Assembly (NCBI GenBank): GCA_026421245.1
Contig: JAPKDJ010000022.1
Location: forward strand, 1-58,212
Origin: Akkermansiaceae bacterium
GTDB lineage: Bacteria; Verrucomicrobiota; Verrucomicrobiia; Verrucomicrobiales; Akkermansiaceae
Direction: 5' to 3'
DNA: 58,212 nucleotides
Part shown: in pieces, positions 9,293-17,582 of the stretch
Numbering within the stretch: position 1 is the first letter of the stretch
Layout: the number at the start of each line of letters is the position of its first letter
Translations under genes and position numbers: made by a program
Notes under the pieces: model-generated
Database searches by the model: none
What the model saw: the letters and a program-made list of their open reading frames with translations, nothing else
Told to the model about the DNA's origin: nothing

Positions 9293-10084
9293 ATGAAGCG
9301 CCCGATTCTTTTTTTCTCAATGACGATTGCAGTTGCAATGATCGCTATCGGAGCTCCCGAAAAGAAACCATTCCCGGCACACTGGGGCGATCCTCCAAAG
9401 ATTCAGACCCGTGATTTACGCAATCTTCCCGGTGGTTATGGCAAGGGCAGTGGCACCTTGGCGAAGTGGATTCAGAAAAACCTCGATGAGGATGGCAAAG
9501 GCTTGAAACCGCTGTTCGATGGGAAATCGCTGGATGCGTTTGAGATCAAGAGTGGCACGGCCACGTATGAACTGAAGGATGGGGTCATTACCGGGACCAC
9601 GGTGGCTGGTAGTCCGAATACCTTCTTATGCACCAAAAAGAAGTACGGCGACTTCGAGTTGCAGTTTGAAGTGAAGTGCCACGACAAGCTCAATTCCGGT
9701 GTACAGATCCGCTCCAAGCTGAAGGGAGACCAGCACGGCGGTCGCGTCAACGGCCCACAAGTCGAGATCGAGGCGAGCGGTGCCAATGGCTCCGAATCCG
9801 GTTACATCTATGGTGAAGCTGCTGGGGGCTGGCTAACGCCTGGAGCTGATCGTAAACTCCATAAACACTTCAAGGACGGCGAGTGGAACCACTACAAGGT
9901 GGTGGCCGAAGGGCCGCGCATCCAGGTGTCGGTAAACGGAGTGCAGGTGAGCGATCTTACCCACGAAGGGATCTACAAGACGCATCCCAAAGGGCTGATC
10001 GGATTGCAGGTCCATGGAGTCGGCAACAATGGTCCGTTCACGGTGGCGTGGAAAAACCTCAAGATTCGCGAGATCAAGAAGTAG
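9293..10084 (+). CDS. DUF1080 (3-keto-disaccharide hydrolase-like) exported protein
   Basis: 263 residues. ATG 9293 is chosen over GTG 9287 because it begins the signal peptide MKRPILFFSMTIAVAMIAIG. After a linker the DUF1080 fold starts at LKPLFDGKSLDAFEIKSG and includes KKYGDFELQFEVKCHDKLNS, GVQIRSKLKGDQHGGRVNGP, SESGYIYGEAAGGWLTPG and the closing LIGLQVHGVGNNGPFTVAWK. This concanavalin-like beta-sandwich is frequent in PVC bacteria, and some members cleave 3-keto-glycosides. It lies downstream of a PVC dehydrogenase, which would fit oxidation of a glycoside followed by cleavage. That coupling is inference. Confidence 0.85.
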   Translation: MKRPILFFSMTIAVAMIAIGAPEKKPFPAHWGDPPKIQTRDLRNLPGGYGKGSGTLAKWIQKNLDEDGKGLKPLFDGKSLDAFEIKSGTATYELKDGVITGTTVAGSPNTFLCTKKKYGDFELQFEVKCHDKLNSGVQIRSKLKGDQHGGRVNGPQVEIEASGANGSESGYIYGEAAGGWLTPGADRKLHKHFKDGEWNHYKVVAEGPRIQVSVNGVQVSDLTHEGIYKTHPKGLIGLQVHGVGNNGPFTVAWKNLKIREIKK

Positions 10085-10158
10085 GAAGGATGAGGCAGCG
10101 GCGGCCCAGATGAGGGTTTCGATTTCCTATCCATCGTTCAGGGGAAGACACCCTTCCT

Positions 10159-10297
10159 TTACTTCATCGTCCGCGATACGAGGATGACCTCGACACCGAT
10201 CTTTTTGAGACGTTCCTACGTGTATTGCGAGGGTTTTCGCGCAGTTCAGACCGGCGAATCCTCCGTCGATGATGACGATACGATGGGGAGTTTTTAT
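10159..10297 (-). pseudogene. 5' fragment of an NADH dehydrogenase (ndh-like), frameshifted
   Basis: On the minus strand one frame reads HRIVIIDGGFAGLNCAKTLA, the FAD-binding GxGxxG-type start of type II NADH dehydrogenases. After a frameshift the next frame reads ERLKKIGVEVILVSRTMK and stops at 10159-10161, matching the end of the second Rossmann strand. The usual continuation (HHLFQPLLYQVA-type) is missing. Only about 45 codons of homology remain in this 312-bp gap, and the usual third Gly-rich residue reads Asp (IDGGFAG). Confidence 0.6.
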
Positions 10298-10396
10298 GGA
10301 GGCAACGCAGGTGATCCTAGATATTTTCCCCTGTCTAATTGAGAGTGTCGCGGTCTTTGACTTGCGACTCTCTGAAACCCCTGCCAGTGTGACGTC

Positions 10397-10726
10397 ATGA
10401 ATTTGACTAATCACCTGATCCGCTTCTGGATCCTGATGGCCGTTCTCGGATCATCGGCGTCCGGAGCCGATGATCCTCCGATATTTCATCCGTTTTCGGT
10501 AACGATCGGGGAGCAGGAGGCCATTCCGATAAATGCCCCCAATGCTGATTCTCTGCCCCTGACGTCAACTCAGAAGAAAGAGCCGCTGAAGCCGGGGGCC
10601 TGCCTCATGAACGTGGTGGTGAACGGCAAAACATTGCGAGTTGTGTTCATAATTACGGATCCAAAAGGGGAAATGAAATTTCCCAAGGTGAAGGAGATCC
10701 TCAAATTTCTGAAAGTCGCCACCTAA
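10397..10726 (+). CDS. Small exported protein of unknown function
   Basis: 109 residues. It has a signal peptide (MNLTNHLIRFWILMAVLGSS, cut near ASGADD) and a short mature domain ending in VVNGKTLRVVFIITDPKG then KVKEILKFLKVAT. The pattern of two strands and a helix is compact, but no family was recognised. It lies immediately upstream of recJ (27 bp before the proposed recJ start) in the same direction and may share its transcript. Confidence 0.55.
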   Translation: MNLTNHLIRFWILMAVLGSSASGADDPPIFHPFSVTIGEQEAIPINAPNADSLPLTSTQKKEPLKPGACLMNVVVNGKTLRVVFIITDPKGEMKFPKVKEILKFLKVAT

Positions 10727-10739
10727 GAACTCTTGAGTC

Positions 10740-10746
10740 AGAAGGA
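10740..10746 (+). promoter_or_regulatory. Ribosome binding site that decides the recJ start
   Basis: AGAAGGA at 10740-10746 is a good Shine-Dalgarno match 7 bases before GTG 10754. The alternative TTG at 10733 would lie upstream of this site and has no comparable motif. Confidence 0.55.
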
Positions 10747-10753
10747 ACAAAAG

Positions 10754-12445
10754 GTGCAGTGGATTCTCCGCGAAGCACCCGAGGGCTGGGAGAATCTGGT
10801 TCCGGAAGGAATGCCACAGATTCTTGGTCGGCTGCTTGCACAACGTGGAATTTCGGAAGAGGAAGTGGAGCGCTTTCTTCATCCAAAATTGGCTGAACTC
10901 AGTGACCCTTTTGAAATCCCCGAAATCGATCTTGCCGTTGATCGGGTCTTCGAGGCTGTCGATGGCAATCAACGGGTGTGTATTTACGGAGACTATGATG
11001 TTGACGGGGTGAGTTCGATTGCAGTGATGCGGAGTACCCTGGAAGCCTATGGATTGAAACCTTGTTCCTTCATTCCTCGTCGGAGTAGCGAAGGATACGG
11101 CTTGAGTGCAGGTGGATTGGAGAGGTGTTTCCAAGAATGTGGGAAACCCGATCTCTTGATCACGGTGGATTGTGGAACCGTTTCAAACGAGGCCATTGCC
11201 ACTTTGAAAACACAAGGAGTTGAAACGGTGGTGGTGGATCACCATGAGATTGGTCCGGGTGGTCGACCGGATTGCGTGGCTCTAGTGAATCCAAAGGCCT
11301 CTGGCGACCGTCGTGAATACCTCTGCGCGGCCGGAGTGGTTTTCAAGCTGGCACACGCTCTTTTGAAAACACGGCCAATCGAGGGATTTGATCTCAAGTC
11401 GATTCTCGACCTTGTCGCCGTGGCAACCATTTCTGATATTGTTCCCTTGGTGGACGAAAATCGTCTGCTAGTGCGTCATGGATTGCGAATTTTGGAAACA
11501 TCAATCCGTCCGGGTTTTCTGGCTCTTTTAAAATTGACGGGAACCGAAGGGAAACTGAGCAGCTCGGATATTGGATTCCGGATCGGGCCGAGATTGAATG
11601 CTGCGGGACGTATGAACCAACCGGAGAAGGCTCTTGAAACCTTGATGACGGAATGCAACCAAGAGGCTTTGATTTTGGCGGATGAACTAGAGAAATTTAA
11701 TCGTAGTCGCCAAGAGCTGGAACAGGGGATCTTTGCCGAGGCGATGGCCATGTTGCAGGAGGGCAAGGATGACCCGATCATTGTAGTGGGTTCGCGATCC
11801 TGGCATGCAGGTGTGGTTGGGATTGTGGCTTCCCGCCTGATGCGGATGTATCACAAGCCGGTCTTCGTGATTTCGATTGATAAAAATGGGATTGGGAAAG
11901 GGAGTGGCCGAAGCATTGCTGGAATCTCACTGGTGGAAGCGATCGGGGCCTGTCGGGATCACTTGATTGCTGGTGGAGGTCATCACATGGCGGCGGGCTT
12001 GAGTATCCATGAGAACTCGATCGATGCTTTCCGGGAAGGGTTTGTGACCTTCTTCAATGAGACATGTGGAGGGAAGGATCTGTCCCCGAAGATTCATGTC
12101 GATGTCGAGGTTGAATTGGGTGAACTTTCGCTCGATTTTCTGGCGAGTTACGAGCTCTTACAGCCCTTTGGGAGTGCCAACCCACAGCCCGTTTTTAAGG
12201 CTCGAAATGTGTGGCTTACGGAGCCCCCCAGAAGGTTGAAAAACAATCACCTGCGTTTGTTTTTGCGCCAAGGCTATGACGAGAGGGATGCCATCTTTTT
12301 TGGGGGCGGAGCCAATGAATTACCGGATCCTCCATGGGACATGGCTTTTACGGTGGACCGGAACGTTTTCCGGGGGCGGGTGAGTGTGCAAATTAGCATT
12401 CAACACGTGCGGGCGTCCGCCTCGAGAGACGATGAAGGCCAGTGA
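10754..12445 (+). CDS. recJ: Single-stranded-DNA-specific exonuclease RecJ
   Basis: 563 residues from GTG 10754 (start MQWILREAPEGW). RecJ digests single-stranded DNA 5' to 3' in recombination repair and mismatch repair. The DHH phosphoesterase motifs are present: GDYDVDGVSS (about 79-88), TVDCGTVS, and VVVDHHE with D162-H163-H164. The DHHA1 part follows with RIGPRLNAAGRM, SWHAGVVGIVASRL, GSGRSIAGISL and the metal/substrate loop GGGHHMAAGL. A C-terminal OB-like part contains LLQPFGSANPQPVF. Length is normal for the family. It overlaps recG by 14 bp, so the two genes are co-transcribed and probably translationally coupled. Confidence 0.95.
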   Translation: MQWILREAPEGWENLVPEGMPQILGRLLAQRGISEEEVERFLHPKLAELSDPFEIPEIDLAVDRVFEAVDGNQRVCIYGDYDVDGVSSIAVMRSTLEAYGLKPCSFIPRRSSEGYGLSAGGLERCFQECGKPDLLITVDCGTVSNEAIATLKTQGVETVVVDHHEIGPGGRPDCVALVNPKASGDRREYLCAAGVVFKLAHALLKTRPIEGFDLKSILDLVAVATISDIVPLVDENRLLVRHGLRILETSIRPGFLALLKLTGTEGKLSSSDIGFRIGPRLNAAGRMNQPEKALETLMTECNQEALILADELEKFNRSRQELEQGIFAEAMAMLQEGKDDPIIVVGSRSWHAGVVGIVASRLMRMYHKPVFVISIDKNGIGKGSGRSIAGISLVEAIGACRDHLIAGGGHHMAAGLSIHENSIDAFREGFVTFFNETCGGKDLSPKIHVDVEVELGELSLDFLASYELLQPFGSANPQPVFKARNVWLTEPPRRLKNNHLRLFLRQGYDERDAIFFGGGANELPDPPWDMAFTVDRNVFRGRVSVQISIQHVRASASRDDEGQ

Positions 12446-14438
12446 TTTGGTTGGAGATCTTCCCGGGATGCGAGGGAGGGAACAGGAGGCCTTTCAGATC
12501 GCCGGATTGAAGACGATTGTCGAGTTACTTGATTGGTTGCCAAAGCGCTACGAAGACCGCAGGAGGTTCGATGCCTTTCCGGCCCAGGCCGGAGGGGGAG
12601 CAGTGTGTTTGCGTGGTTCGGTGATCGACACGCAGCGGAAGGGATTTGGAGGAAAGGGATTCTATGAGGCGGTGGTCGAGGATCATGCAGGCGGGGGATT
12701 ATCACGCCTCACCTGCCGATGGTTTAACATGCCTTTCATGCAAAAGATTCTCGCGACCGGGCACGAGGTCGTGCTTTACGGGAAACCAAAGGAGAGCAGT
12801 GGGAGGGTGGTGATTGATCATCCTGAGTTCGAGGTGGTTTCAGAGGAAAGTCGTGGAATTCATCTGGAACGGATTGTTCCGATCTACAAAAATATCAATG
12901 GGATTCCACAGCGGAGGCTTCGAGAACTCATTTTCGAAGCCTTGGAGGTGGCGGACGGAGATTCGTTCCTGCCTGTTCATGATGTTGATCCAACCTACCC
13001 GAGAATTGAGGCTTATCGTGAGGCTCATTTTCCGGGTGAGTTGACTCACTCTGATGCGGCGAGGCGGTATTTCGCGAAAGAGGAATTCTTTCTTCAGCAA
13101 CTTAGGGTGGTGTGGAGACGGGCTCGGCATGCCGATCTGAGCGGTCGGGTTTTGGGAAAGAGAACACGTTTGCTGAAGGAGTTTTATGAGTCGCTACCTT
13201 TCGATTTGACCGGGGCGCAAAAACGGAGCGTGAAGGAAATCATTGCAGATATGAGGGTACATCGCCCGATGAACCGGCTTCTGCAAGGGGATGTCGGAAG
13301 CGGGAAGACATTCGTGGCGATGTGCGCGATGCTGCTAGCGGTCGACTCCGGGTGTCAGGCGGCTTTGATGGCTCCCACCCAGATTCTCGCGGAGCAACAT
13401 TATCTGACCTTTTCAAAATGGCTCGCGCCATTGGATATCAAGGTGGGTTTGGCAACGGCTGATCGGAGGGAAGAGATCAACGAAGCCCGGATCATCATCG
13501 GGACTCATGCTTTGCTCTACGACAAAGTCGAGTTTGATGACCTCGGTCTGGTGGTGATCGACGAACAACATAAATTCGGGGTGGCCCAGCGGGGGAAGTT
13601 GATTCAACGGGGAGTCATGCCGGACGTGTTGGTGATGACGGCGACGCCGATTCCAAGGACGCTGACTTTAACGACCTATGGAGATCTCGATGTCTCGGTT
13701 CTCGACGAACTTCCAGCGGGACGGGGGAAGATCATTTCGGGTGTGCGCGTGAAGCCAAAGATTTCGGACGTGACCAGGTTCTTGATGGTCCAACTCGAAG
13801 AGGGACGTCAGGTTTATTTGGTTTATCCCTTGGTGGAAGAAAGTGGATCGATCAAGGCCTTGTCCGTGATCGAGGAACATCCCAAGTGGCAGAAGCGGCT
13901 CAAGCACTTCGATGTTGGCTTGTTGCACGGCAAGTTGCCTGCAGACGAAAAGGACTCGGTGATGACACGCTTTCGGGATGGGAAGTCCGAGGTTCTCGTC
14001 TCGACCACCGTGATCGAAGTGGGAGTCGATGTTCCCAATGCCAATGTCATGGTCATCTTCAATGCAGAACGATTTGGTCTGGCCCAGCTTCACCAGCTGC
14101 GCGGCCGGATCGGAAGGGGGGAGCACAAGAGCTACTGTATTCTTGTGACTGATGGAAAAACTCCGGAGGCTCTGGAAAAACTCAACATTCTAGCTGAGAC
14201 TATCGATGGCTTTAAGATCGCGGAGGAGGATCTCAGGATTCGCGGTCCGGGTGAGGTGTTGGGGACGAGGCAGAGTGGCTTGGCCGGATTGCGTTTTGTG
14301 GAGTATTTGGCTGACACCAACCTGATCCGCGAAGCCCGGGAAGTGGCGCAAAATGTGTTGCGTGATGACCCTGAACTGGAGTCGAATTCGCACCTTAAGA
14401 AATGGCTATTGGATCAGGCGGACGTTGCAACGCAGTAG
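12432..14438 (+). CDS. recG: ATP-dependent DNA helicase RecG
   Basis: 668 residues from ATG 12432, inside the end of recJ; an upstream in-frame GTG (12384) would overlap recJ further and add no conserved sequence. RecG remodels stalled replication forks and branch-migrates Holliday junctions. Visible parts: an N-terminal wedge/OB domain (about 40-180, with LDWLPKRYEDRR and PIYKNINGIPQR), Walker A GDVGSGKT (286-293), the DEQH box (377-380) followed by KFGVAQR, MTATPIPRTL, STTVIEVGVDVPNA, and the motif VI segment LHQLRGRIGRG. The C-terminus RIRGPGEVLGTRQSG is characteristic. It is complete for its family. Confidence 0.96.
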   Translation: MKASDLVGDLPGMRGREQEAFQIAGLKTIVELLDWLPKRYEDRRRFDAFPAQAGGGAVCLRGSVIDTQRKGFGGKGFYEAVVEDHAGGGLSRLTCRWFNMPFMQKILATGHEVVLYGKPKESSGRVVIDHPEFEVVSEESRGIHLERIVPIYKNINGIPQRRLRELIFEALEVADGDSFLPVHDVDPTYPRIEAYREAHFPGELTHSDAARRYFAKEEFFLQQLRVVWRRARHADLSGRVLGKRTRLLKEFYESLPFDLTGAQKRSVKEIIADMRVHRPMNRLLQGDVGSGKTFVAMCAMLLAVDSGCQAALMAPTQILAEQHYLTFSKWLAPLDIKVGLATADRREEINEARIIIGTHALLYDKVEFDDLGLVVIDEQHKFGVAQRGKLIQRGVMPDVLVMTATPIPRTLTLTTYGDLDVSVLDELPAGRGKIISGVRVKPKISDVTRFLMVQLEEGRQVYLVYPLVEESGSIKALSVIEEHPKWQKRLKHFDVGLLHGKLPADEKDSVMTRFRDGKSEVLVSTTVIEVGVDVPNANVMVIFNAERFGLAQLHQLRGRIGRGEHKSYCILVTDGKTPEALEKLNILAETIDGFKIAEEDLRIRGPGEVLGTRQSGLAGLRFVEYLADTNLIREAREVAQNVLRDDPELESNSHLKKWLLDQADVATQ

Positions 14439-14559
14439 GACTTGGACTAGCAATTTCTCCGCGAGTTTTAAAATGGTTCCATAAAACGGAGCCGCTTCAG
14501 TGCTTCGGTTGCGTGCATTAGTTCCGTCTCCTTCCCGCAGTTTCACACCTTAAGATCTT

Positions 14560-15039
14560 TCATTCCAGTCGCTTCCCCCGGAGCCCGGTGATACGCCAGT
14601 CGTCTTTTTCTTTCAGGTCGAGGATGAGTTCCCAATTCTGTTTCACTTGGTTGTTTTTACCTACGGCAACGTGAATTTCAGTGGTGAGGTAAACTTGGGC
14701 TTTTGATTCGATAATTTGAATCGTACGCTCGGAAACAGTGATCTCGCAAAGGGTGGTAAGGGCCTGGAATTGATCGATTTTATCGAGGGTCTGTTCCAGG
14801 GTCATGTCATTTGTCGGGAGGGGCGAGACTCCGTGGAATTCGATCGTATCAGCGAGAATTTTACTCAGGGCATTGTGGACGTCATCCTTGTTGCGGATCG
14901 AGATTTTACGGTGCTCGACGTGTTCGAGAAACTGGTCGACGGCTTTTCCGATTTGGTGCTCGGGTTGTTGGCTGTGCCAGAGGTATCCACCAACCGAGAC
15001 CAAGAGGATGAGTGCGACGATGATGATTTTTTTTTTCAT
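14560..15039 (-). CDS. Hypothetical membrane-anchored protein
   Basis: 159 residues. A single N-terminal hydrophobic segment (KKKIIIVALILLVSVGGYLW) should anchor it in the inner membrane, or act as an uncleaved signal. The rest is a helix followed by strands (YLTTEIHVAVGK, WELILDLKEKDDWRITGLRG), resembling small NTF2-like/SnoaL-like folds, but no family was assigned. Its start overlaps the stop of rlmI by 4 bp (ATGA), so it is translationally coupled to that gene. Confidence 0.65.
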   Translation of the reverse strand: MKKKIIIVALILLVSVGGYLWHSQQPEHQIGKAVDQFLEHVEHRKISIRNKDDVHNALSKILADTIEFHGVSPLPTNDMTLEQTLDKIDQFQALTTLCEITVSERTIQIIESKAQVYLTTEIHVAVGKNNQVKQNWELILDLKEKDDWRITGLRGKRLE

Positions 15040-16196
15040 CGATTAGGCGCAAGTTGGAAGGTGAACCCCTTGAGATACTCTGTTTCCGGAAGTGTAGCAA
15101 TGATGGGGTGGTCAAGGCGCTGCGTATGATTATCGATGAGGCGAAGGGTGCGCTTTCCGTCGACCGCGGCGCTTTTCACGCTGTCAAGGAAGAGCTCCCG
15201 GGTGGCGTGATGGGAGCAACAAAAAGTGGCGAGGATTCCGCTGGGATTCAGCATTCGAAGGGCGCGGAGGTGAATTTCCTTATAGCCCCGCATGGCGTCT
15301 TTGACGGTTTTCTTATTCCGGGTAAAGGAGGGCGGATCGAGAATGATGAGGTCGTAGGTTTCCTCATGCTTGCGGAGGAAGTCGAAGGCATTGGAGGTGA
15401 TGGTTTTGACCGGGACTCCGGTGAGTGCGGCATTTTTTTCGGTGGCCGCAGTGGCTTCTTCCGAAATGTCGACGGCGGTGACGGATTCAGCACCAGCGAG
15501 GGCACAGGCGAGGCTGAATCCACCTTGGTTGCAGAAGACATCGAGAACTTTCTTGCCGGCCGCCAACTTGGAGACACGTTCGTAGCAATCCATGATGTCG
15601 AGGTAGAGACCGGTCTTTTGACCATTGGCGGGATCAATTTCGAAGATCGAATCCTTGTGGTTTACGGTAAAGGGCTCGGGTTGTTCACCGTAAATCATCG
15701 AGATCTCTTCATCGAGACCTTCGGGGAGGCGCATGGAGGAATCATTTCGGAGAGTGATGGACTTTGGATCGAGCAGTTTGACGAGGGAATCGACGATGAG
15801 ATCTTTTCGCTGATCCATAGCCAGCGTGGTAGTTTGAAGGACCACGTGCTCTTCGTATTGATCGACGATGATGCCTGGGAGGCCATCTGATTCACTCCAG
15901 ACGAGCCGACGGAGGTTTTTTTCGATGGGGAGGGAATTGCGGTAGTCGATGGCCTGGCCGAGGCGGCGGGTGAAGAATTCCTCGTCGAGCTTCTGTTTTC
16001 GCCGGGAAATTCGACGGGCCACGATCTGGGACTGGGGATTGTAGATGGCGACACCGAGAGGGCGGTCTTTAAAGTCTTTGAGAGTGACGAGATCACCGGG
16101 TTCGGGCTGGCCAAAGGTCTTTTGAATTTCTGAGGCATAGACCCACTCGTGTCCGTGGAAGATGCGGGAGCGTGGTTTGATGATAAGACCTGGCAT
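15036..16196 (-). CDS. rlmI: 23S rRNA (cytosine) methyltransferase, RlmI family
   Basis: 386 residues. The start at 16196 (MPGLIIKPRSRIFHGHEWVY) is preferred over a longer frame from 16259, because the family starts there with the PUA domain (about 1-75: HEWVYASEI, PLGVAIYNPQSQIVARRI). A central EEHVVLQ region follows, then GQKTGLYLD, the SAM-binding motif VLDVFCNQGGFSLACA (about 217-232), an acidic loop VTAVDISEEA, and motif IV LDPPSFTRNK (about 286-295). E. coli RlmI makes m5C1962 in 23S rRNA. Exact target specificity here is inferred from the family, which also contains less-characterised members. It is divergent from the basic repeat protein at 16300. Confidence 0.85.
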   Translation of the reverse strand: MPGLIIKPRSRIFHGHEWVYASEIQKTFGQPEPGDLVTLKDFKDRPLGVAIYNPQSQIVARRISRRKQKLDEEFFTRRLGQAIDYRNSLPIEKNLRRLVWSESDGLPGIIVDQYEEHVVLQTTTLAMDQRKDLIVDSLVKLLDPKSITLRNDSSMRLPEGLDEEISMIYGEQPEPFTVNHKDSIFEIDPANGQKTGLYLDIMDCYERVSKLAAGKKVLDVFCNQGGFSLACALAGAESVTAVDISEEATAATEKNAALTGVPVKTITSNAFDFLRKHEETYDLIILDPPSFTRNKKTVKDAMRGYKEIHLRALRMLNPSGILATFCCSHHATRELFLDSVKSAAVDGKRTLRLIDNHTQRLDHPIIATLPETEYLKGFTFQLAPNR

Positions 16197-16299
16197 GGGG
16201 GGAGAAAAGGGCACGGAAGGAGGGAGATCAAGACATGGCGTGCCTTTTCGCTTGAACATCTGGCGGAAGCCGCCTAACTCCGTCTCGGAACTTAATCCT

Positions 16300-16611
16300 A
16301 TGGGTCAAAATCTTAAAACACGTCAGAAGCGTCGCCGCAGGAAGCTTTACATAAAGCGCAAGAGCGAACGCATCAAAGCAGAAGCTTCTTCAAAGGCTGC
16401 AAAGCCGGCCAAGGCTGAGAAACCAGCGAAAAAAGCTGCCAAGAAAGTAGCGAAAAAAGCTGCCAAGAAAGTAGCGAAAAAGGCTGCCAAGAAAGTGGCA
16501 AAAAAAGCGACCAAGAAAGTAGCGAAAAAAGCTGCCAAGAAAGTGGCAAAAAAAGCGACCAAAAAAGCTGAAGAGCCCAAGGCTAAAGAGCCCAAGGCTA
16601 AAGAGGAATAG
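16300..16611 (+). CDS. Lys/Ala-repeat basic protein (histone H1-like)
   Basis: 103 residues starting at ATG 16300. The N-terminus MGQNLKTRQKRRRRKLYIKR is very basic and is followed by a tail of repeated AAKKVAKK octapeptides and a short acidic end (EEPKAKEPKAKEE). Such tails resemble the C-terminal domain of eukaryotic histone H1 and the bacterial nucleoid proteins with similar repeats, so nonspecific nucleic-acid binding is likely; the specific role is unknown. It is flanked downstream by a strong terminator, so it is probably a single-gene transcript. Confidence 0.75.
   Translation: MGQNLKTRQKRRRRKLYIKRKSERIKAEASSKAAKPAKAEKPAKKAAKKVAKKAAKKVAKKAAKKVAKKATKKVAKKAAKKVAKKATKKAEEPKAKEPKAKEE
16429..16570 (+). 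repeat. 24-bp tandem repeat coding AAKKVAKK
   Basis: About five to six units of 24 bp with consensus GCTGCCAAGAAAGTAGCG followed by AAAAAA. Units differ at a few third positions (GTA/GTG, GCG/GCA) and by GCT GCC versus GCG ACC, so the repeat is slightly diverged. Because 24 is divisible by 3, unit gain or loss keeps the frame. Confidence 0.85.
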
Positions 16612-16633
16612 GATTTCCTCCTCGTTTGTTATT

Positions 16634-17452
16634 TTAAACCCGCATGGTTACCGCCATGTGGGTTTCTTTTATTTTGAGGGATTCAGGGTAGGAATCCGGC
16701 GTAATGAAGAAGGGATGGTGTGAATTGTCTGGACGCACCATGAGGCAACGTTCGACAGTCGTTTCTGGTTTCCAAGGGGACAAGGCGTGGTTCGTGAGAA
16801 ATTGGAATGGCACGGGCCAGAGATATTTGGGAATGAGTTCGAAATTCGTTCCAGCTGAGAAAAAAGAAGAAACTTCACTGATGGTGAGCCATTTGCCGCG
16901 TCGACAGTCGGGATTGAGGAACTCCGGGAAGGTAGATGACGGGGCATTGATGTGATCAAAAAGACATCCGTAGATTAGGTGATTGGTGACGATGGACTCA
17001 TCGCGATACTTTTTGGGGAGATGAAGAGGATACTTTTCGGGGAGCTTTAGTTGATGGCTGCGGAGGCGGGAGAGTTTTCGAGCGTAGTTGTCGCGGGCAT
17101 CGGGGCCGGGAAGGAGGAGTTCGGAGTCGGTCTCGACGGCGAGGTAGAATTTGGTTGCGAGCTCGAGATGAACGAGTTGGTCGGTATTGAGATCCCGGAG
17201 GAGGAAGTCGAGTTCGCCAAGGGTGGTGTGAATGTCGCTTTGGATCTGGAGATTCCGAGCGAGAAGCTCCCAACGGGGGGAGTGTTCGATGAGAATGGCG
17301 AGGGCATCTTCGTAGAGATGGCCGAGTTTTTGTTGTAAATTGAGGAGAGTGAATTCGCCGGGAAGGGAGAGCTTTTGGTAAGGAAAGGAGCTGGCTTCGG
17401 GAAGATCCCCGAGGAGGAGGGGGCCGGAAACGAGGCTCTGAAGAAGGGCCAT
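16634..17452 (-). CDS. DUF1853 family protein
   Basis: 272 residues. The start at 17452 (MALLQSLVSGPLLLGDLPEA) fits the family; a longer frame from 17674 would run through the divergent protease gene. The signature LARNLQIQSDIHTTLGELDF followed by LLRDLNTDQLVHLELATKFY is the DUF1853 core. The family is uncharacterised; its GELDFLLR and E-x-K features recall PD-(D/E)XK nuclease-type folds, which is only a suggestion. The stop is embedded in the terminator hairpin shared with the gene at 16300. Confidence 0.8.
   Translation of the reverse strand: MALLQSLVSGPLLLGDLPEASSFPYQKLSLPGEFTLLNLQQKLGHLYEDALAILIEHSPRWELLARNLQIQSDIHTTLGELDFLLRDLNTDQLVHLELATKFYLAVETDSELLLPGPDARDNYARKLSRLRSHQLKLPEKYPLHLPKKYRDESIVTNHLIYGCLFDHINAPSSTFPEFLNPDCRRGKWLTISEVSSFFSAGTNFELIPKYLWPVPFQFLTNHALSPWKPETTVERCLMVRPDNSHHPFFITPDSYPESLKIKETHMAVTMRV
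16636..16670 (+). terminator. Strong bidirectional terminator overlapping a convergent stop
   Basis: AAACCCGCATGG pairs with CCATGTGGGTTT (12 bp, one G-U) around a TTACCG loop, then CTTTT. On the minus strand the same stem is followed by a U-tract (complement of TATTTTAAA) so it can act in both directions. The last codons of the DUF1853 gene (stop at 16634-16636) lie inside the stem. Confidence 0.85.
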
Positions 17453-17582
17453 TGTGGTCGTAGAAAAAGACACTGGAACGAACTTATCGGTTGGAATCCT
17501 GGAATCGAGTCTAAGATTTTTGAAGGGTGGCTTGAATTTTTTTGAAACGAGAGGAGACTTACAAAAGGGTAACCTTAAAGAA

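Noticed and set aside
15054..15890. Plus-strand frame opposite rlmI
   Set aside because: Antisense to rlmI; composition mirrors the RlmI codons; no motif.
16429..16570. CRISPR-like or satellite array
   Set aside because: Units are contiguous 24-mers in frame with a coding gene and have no spacers.
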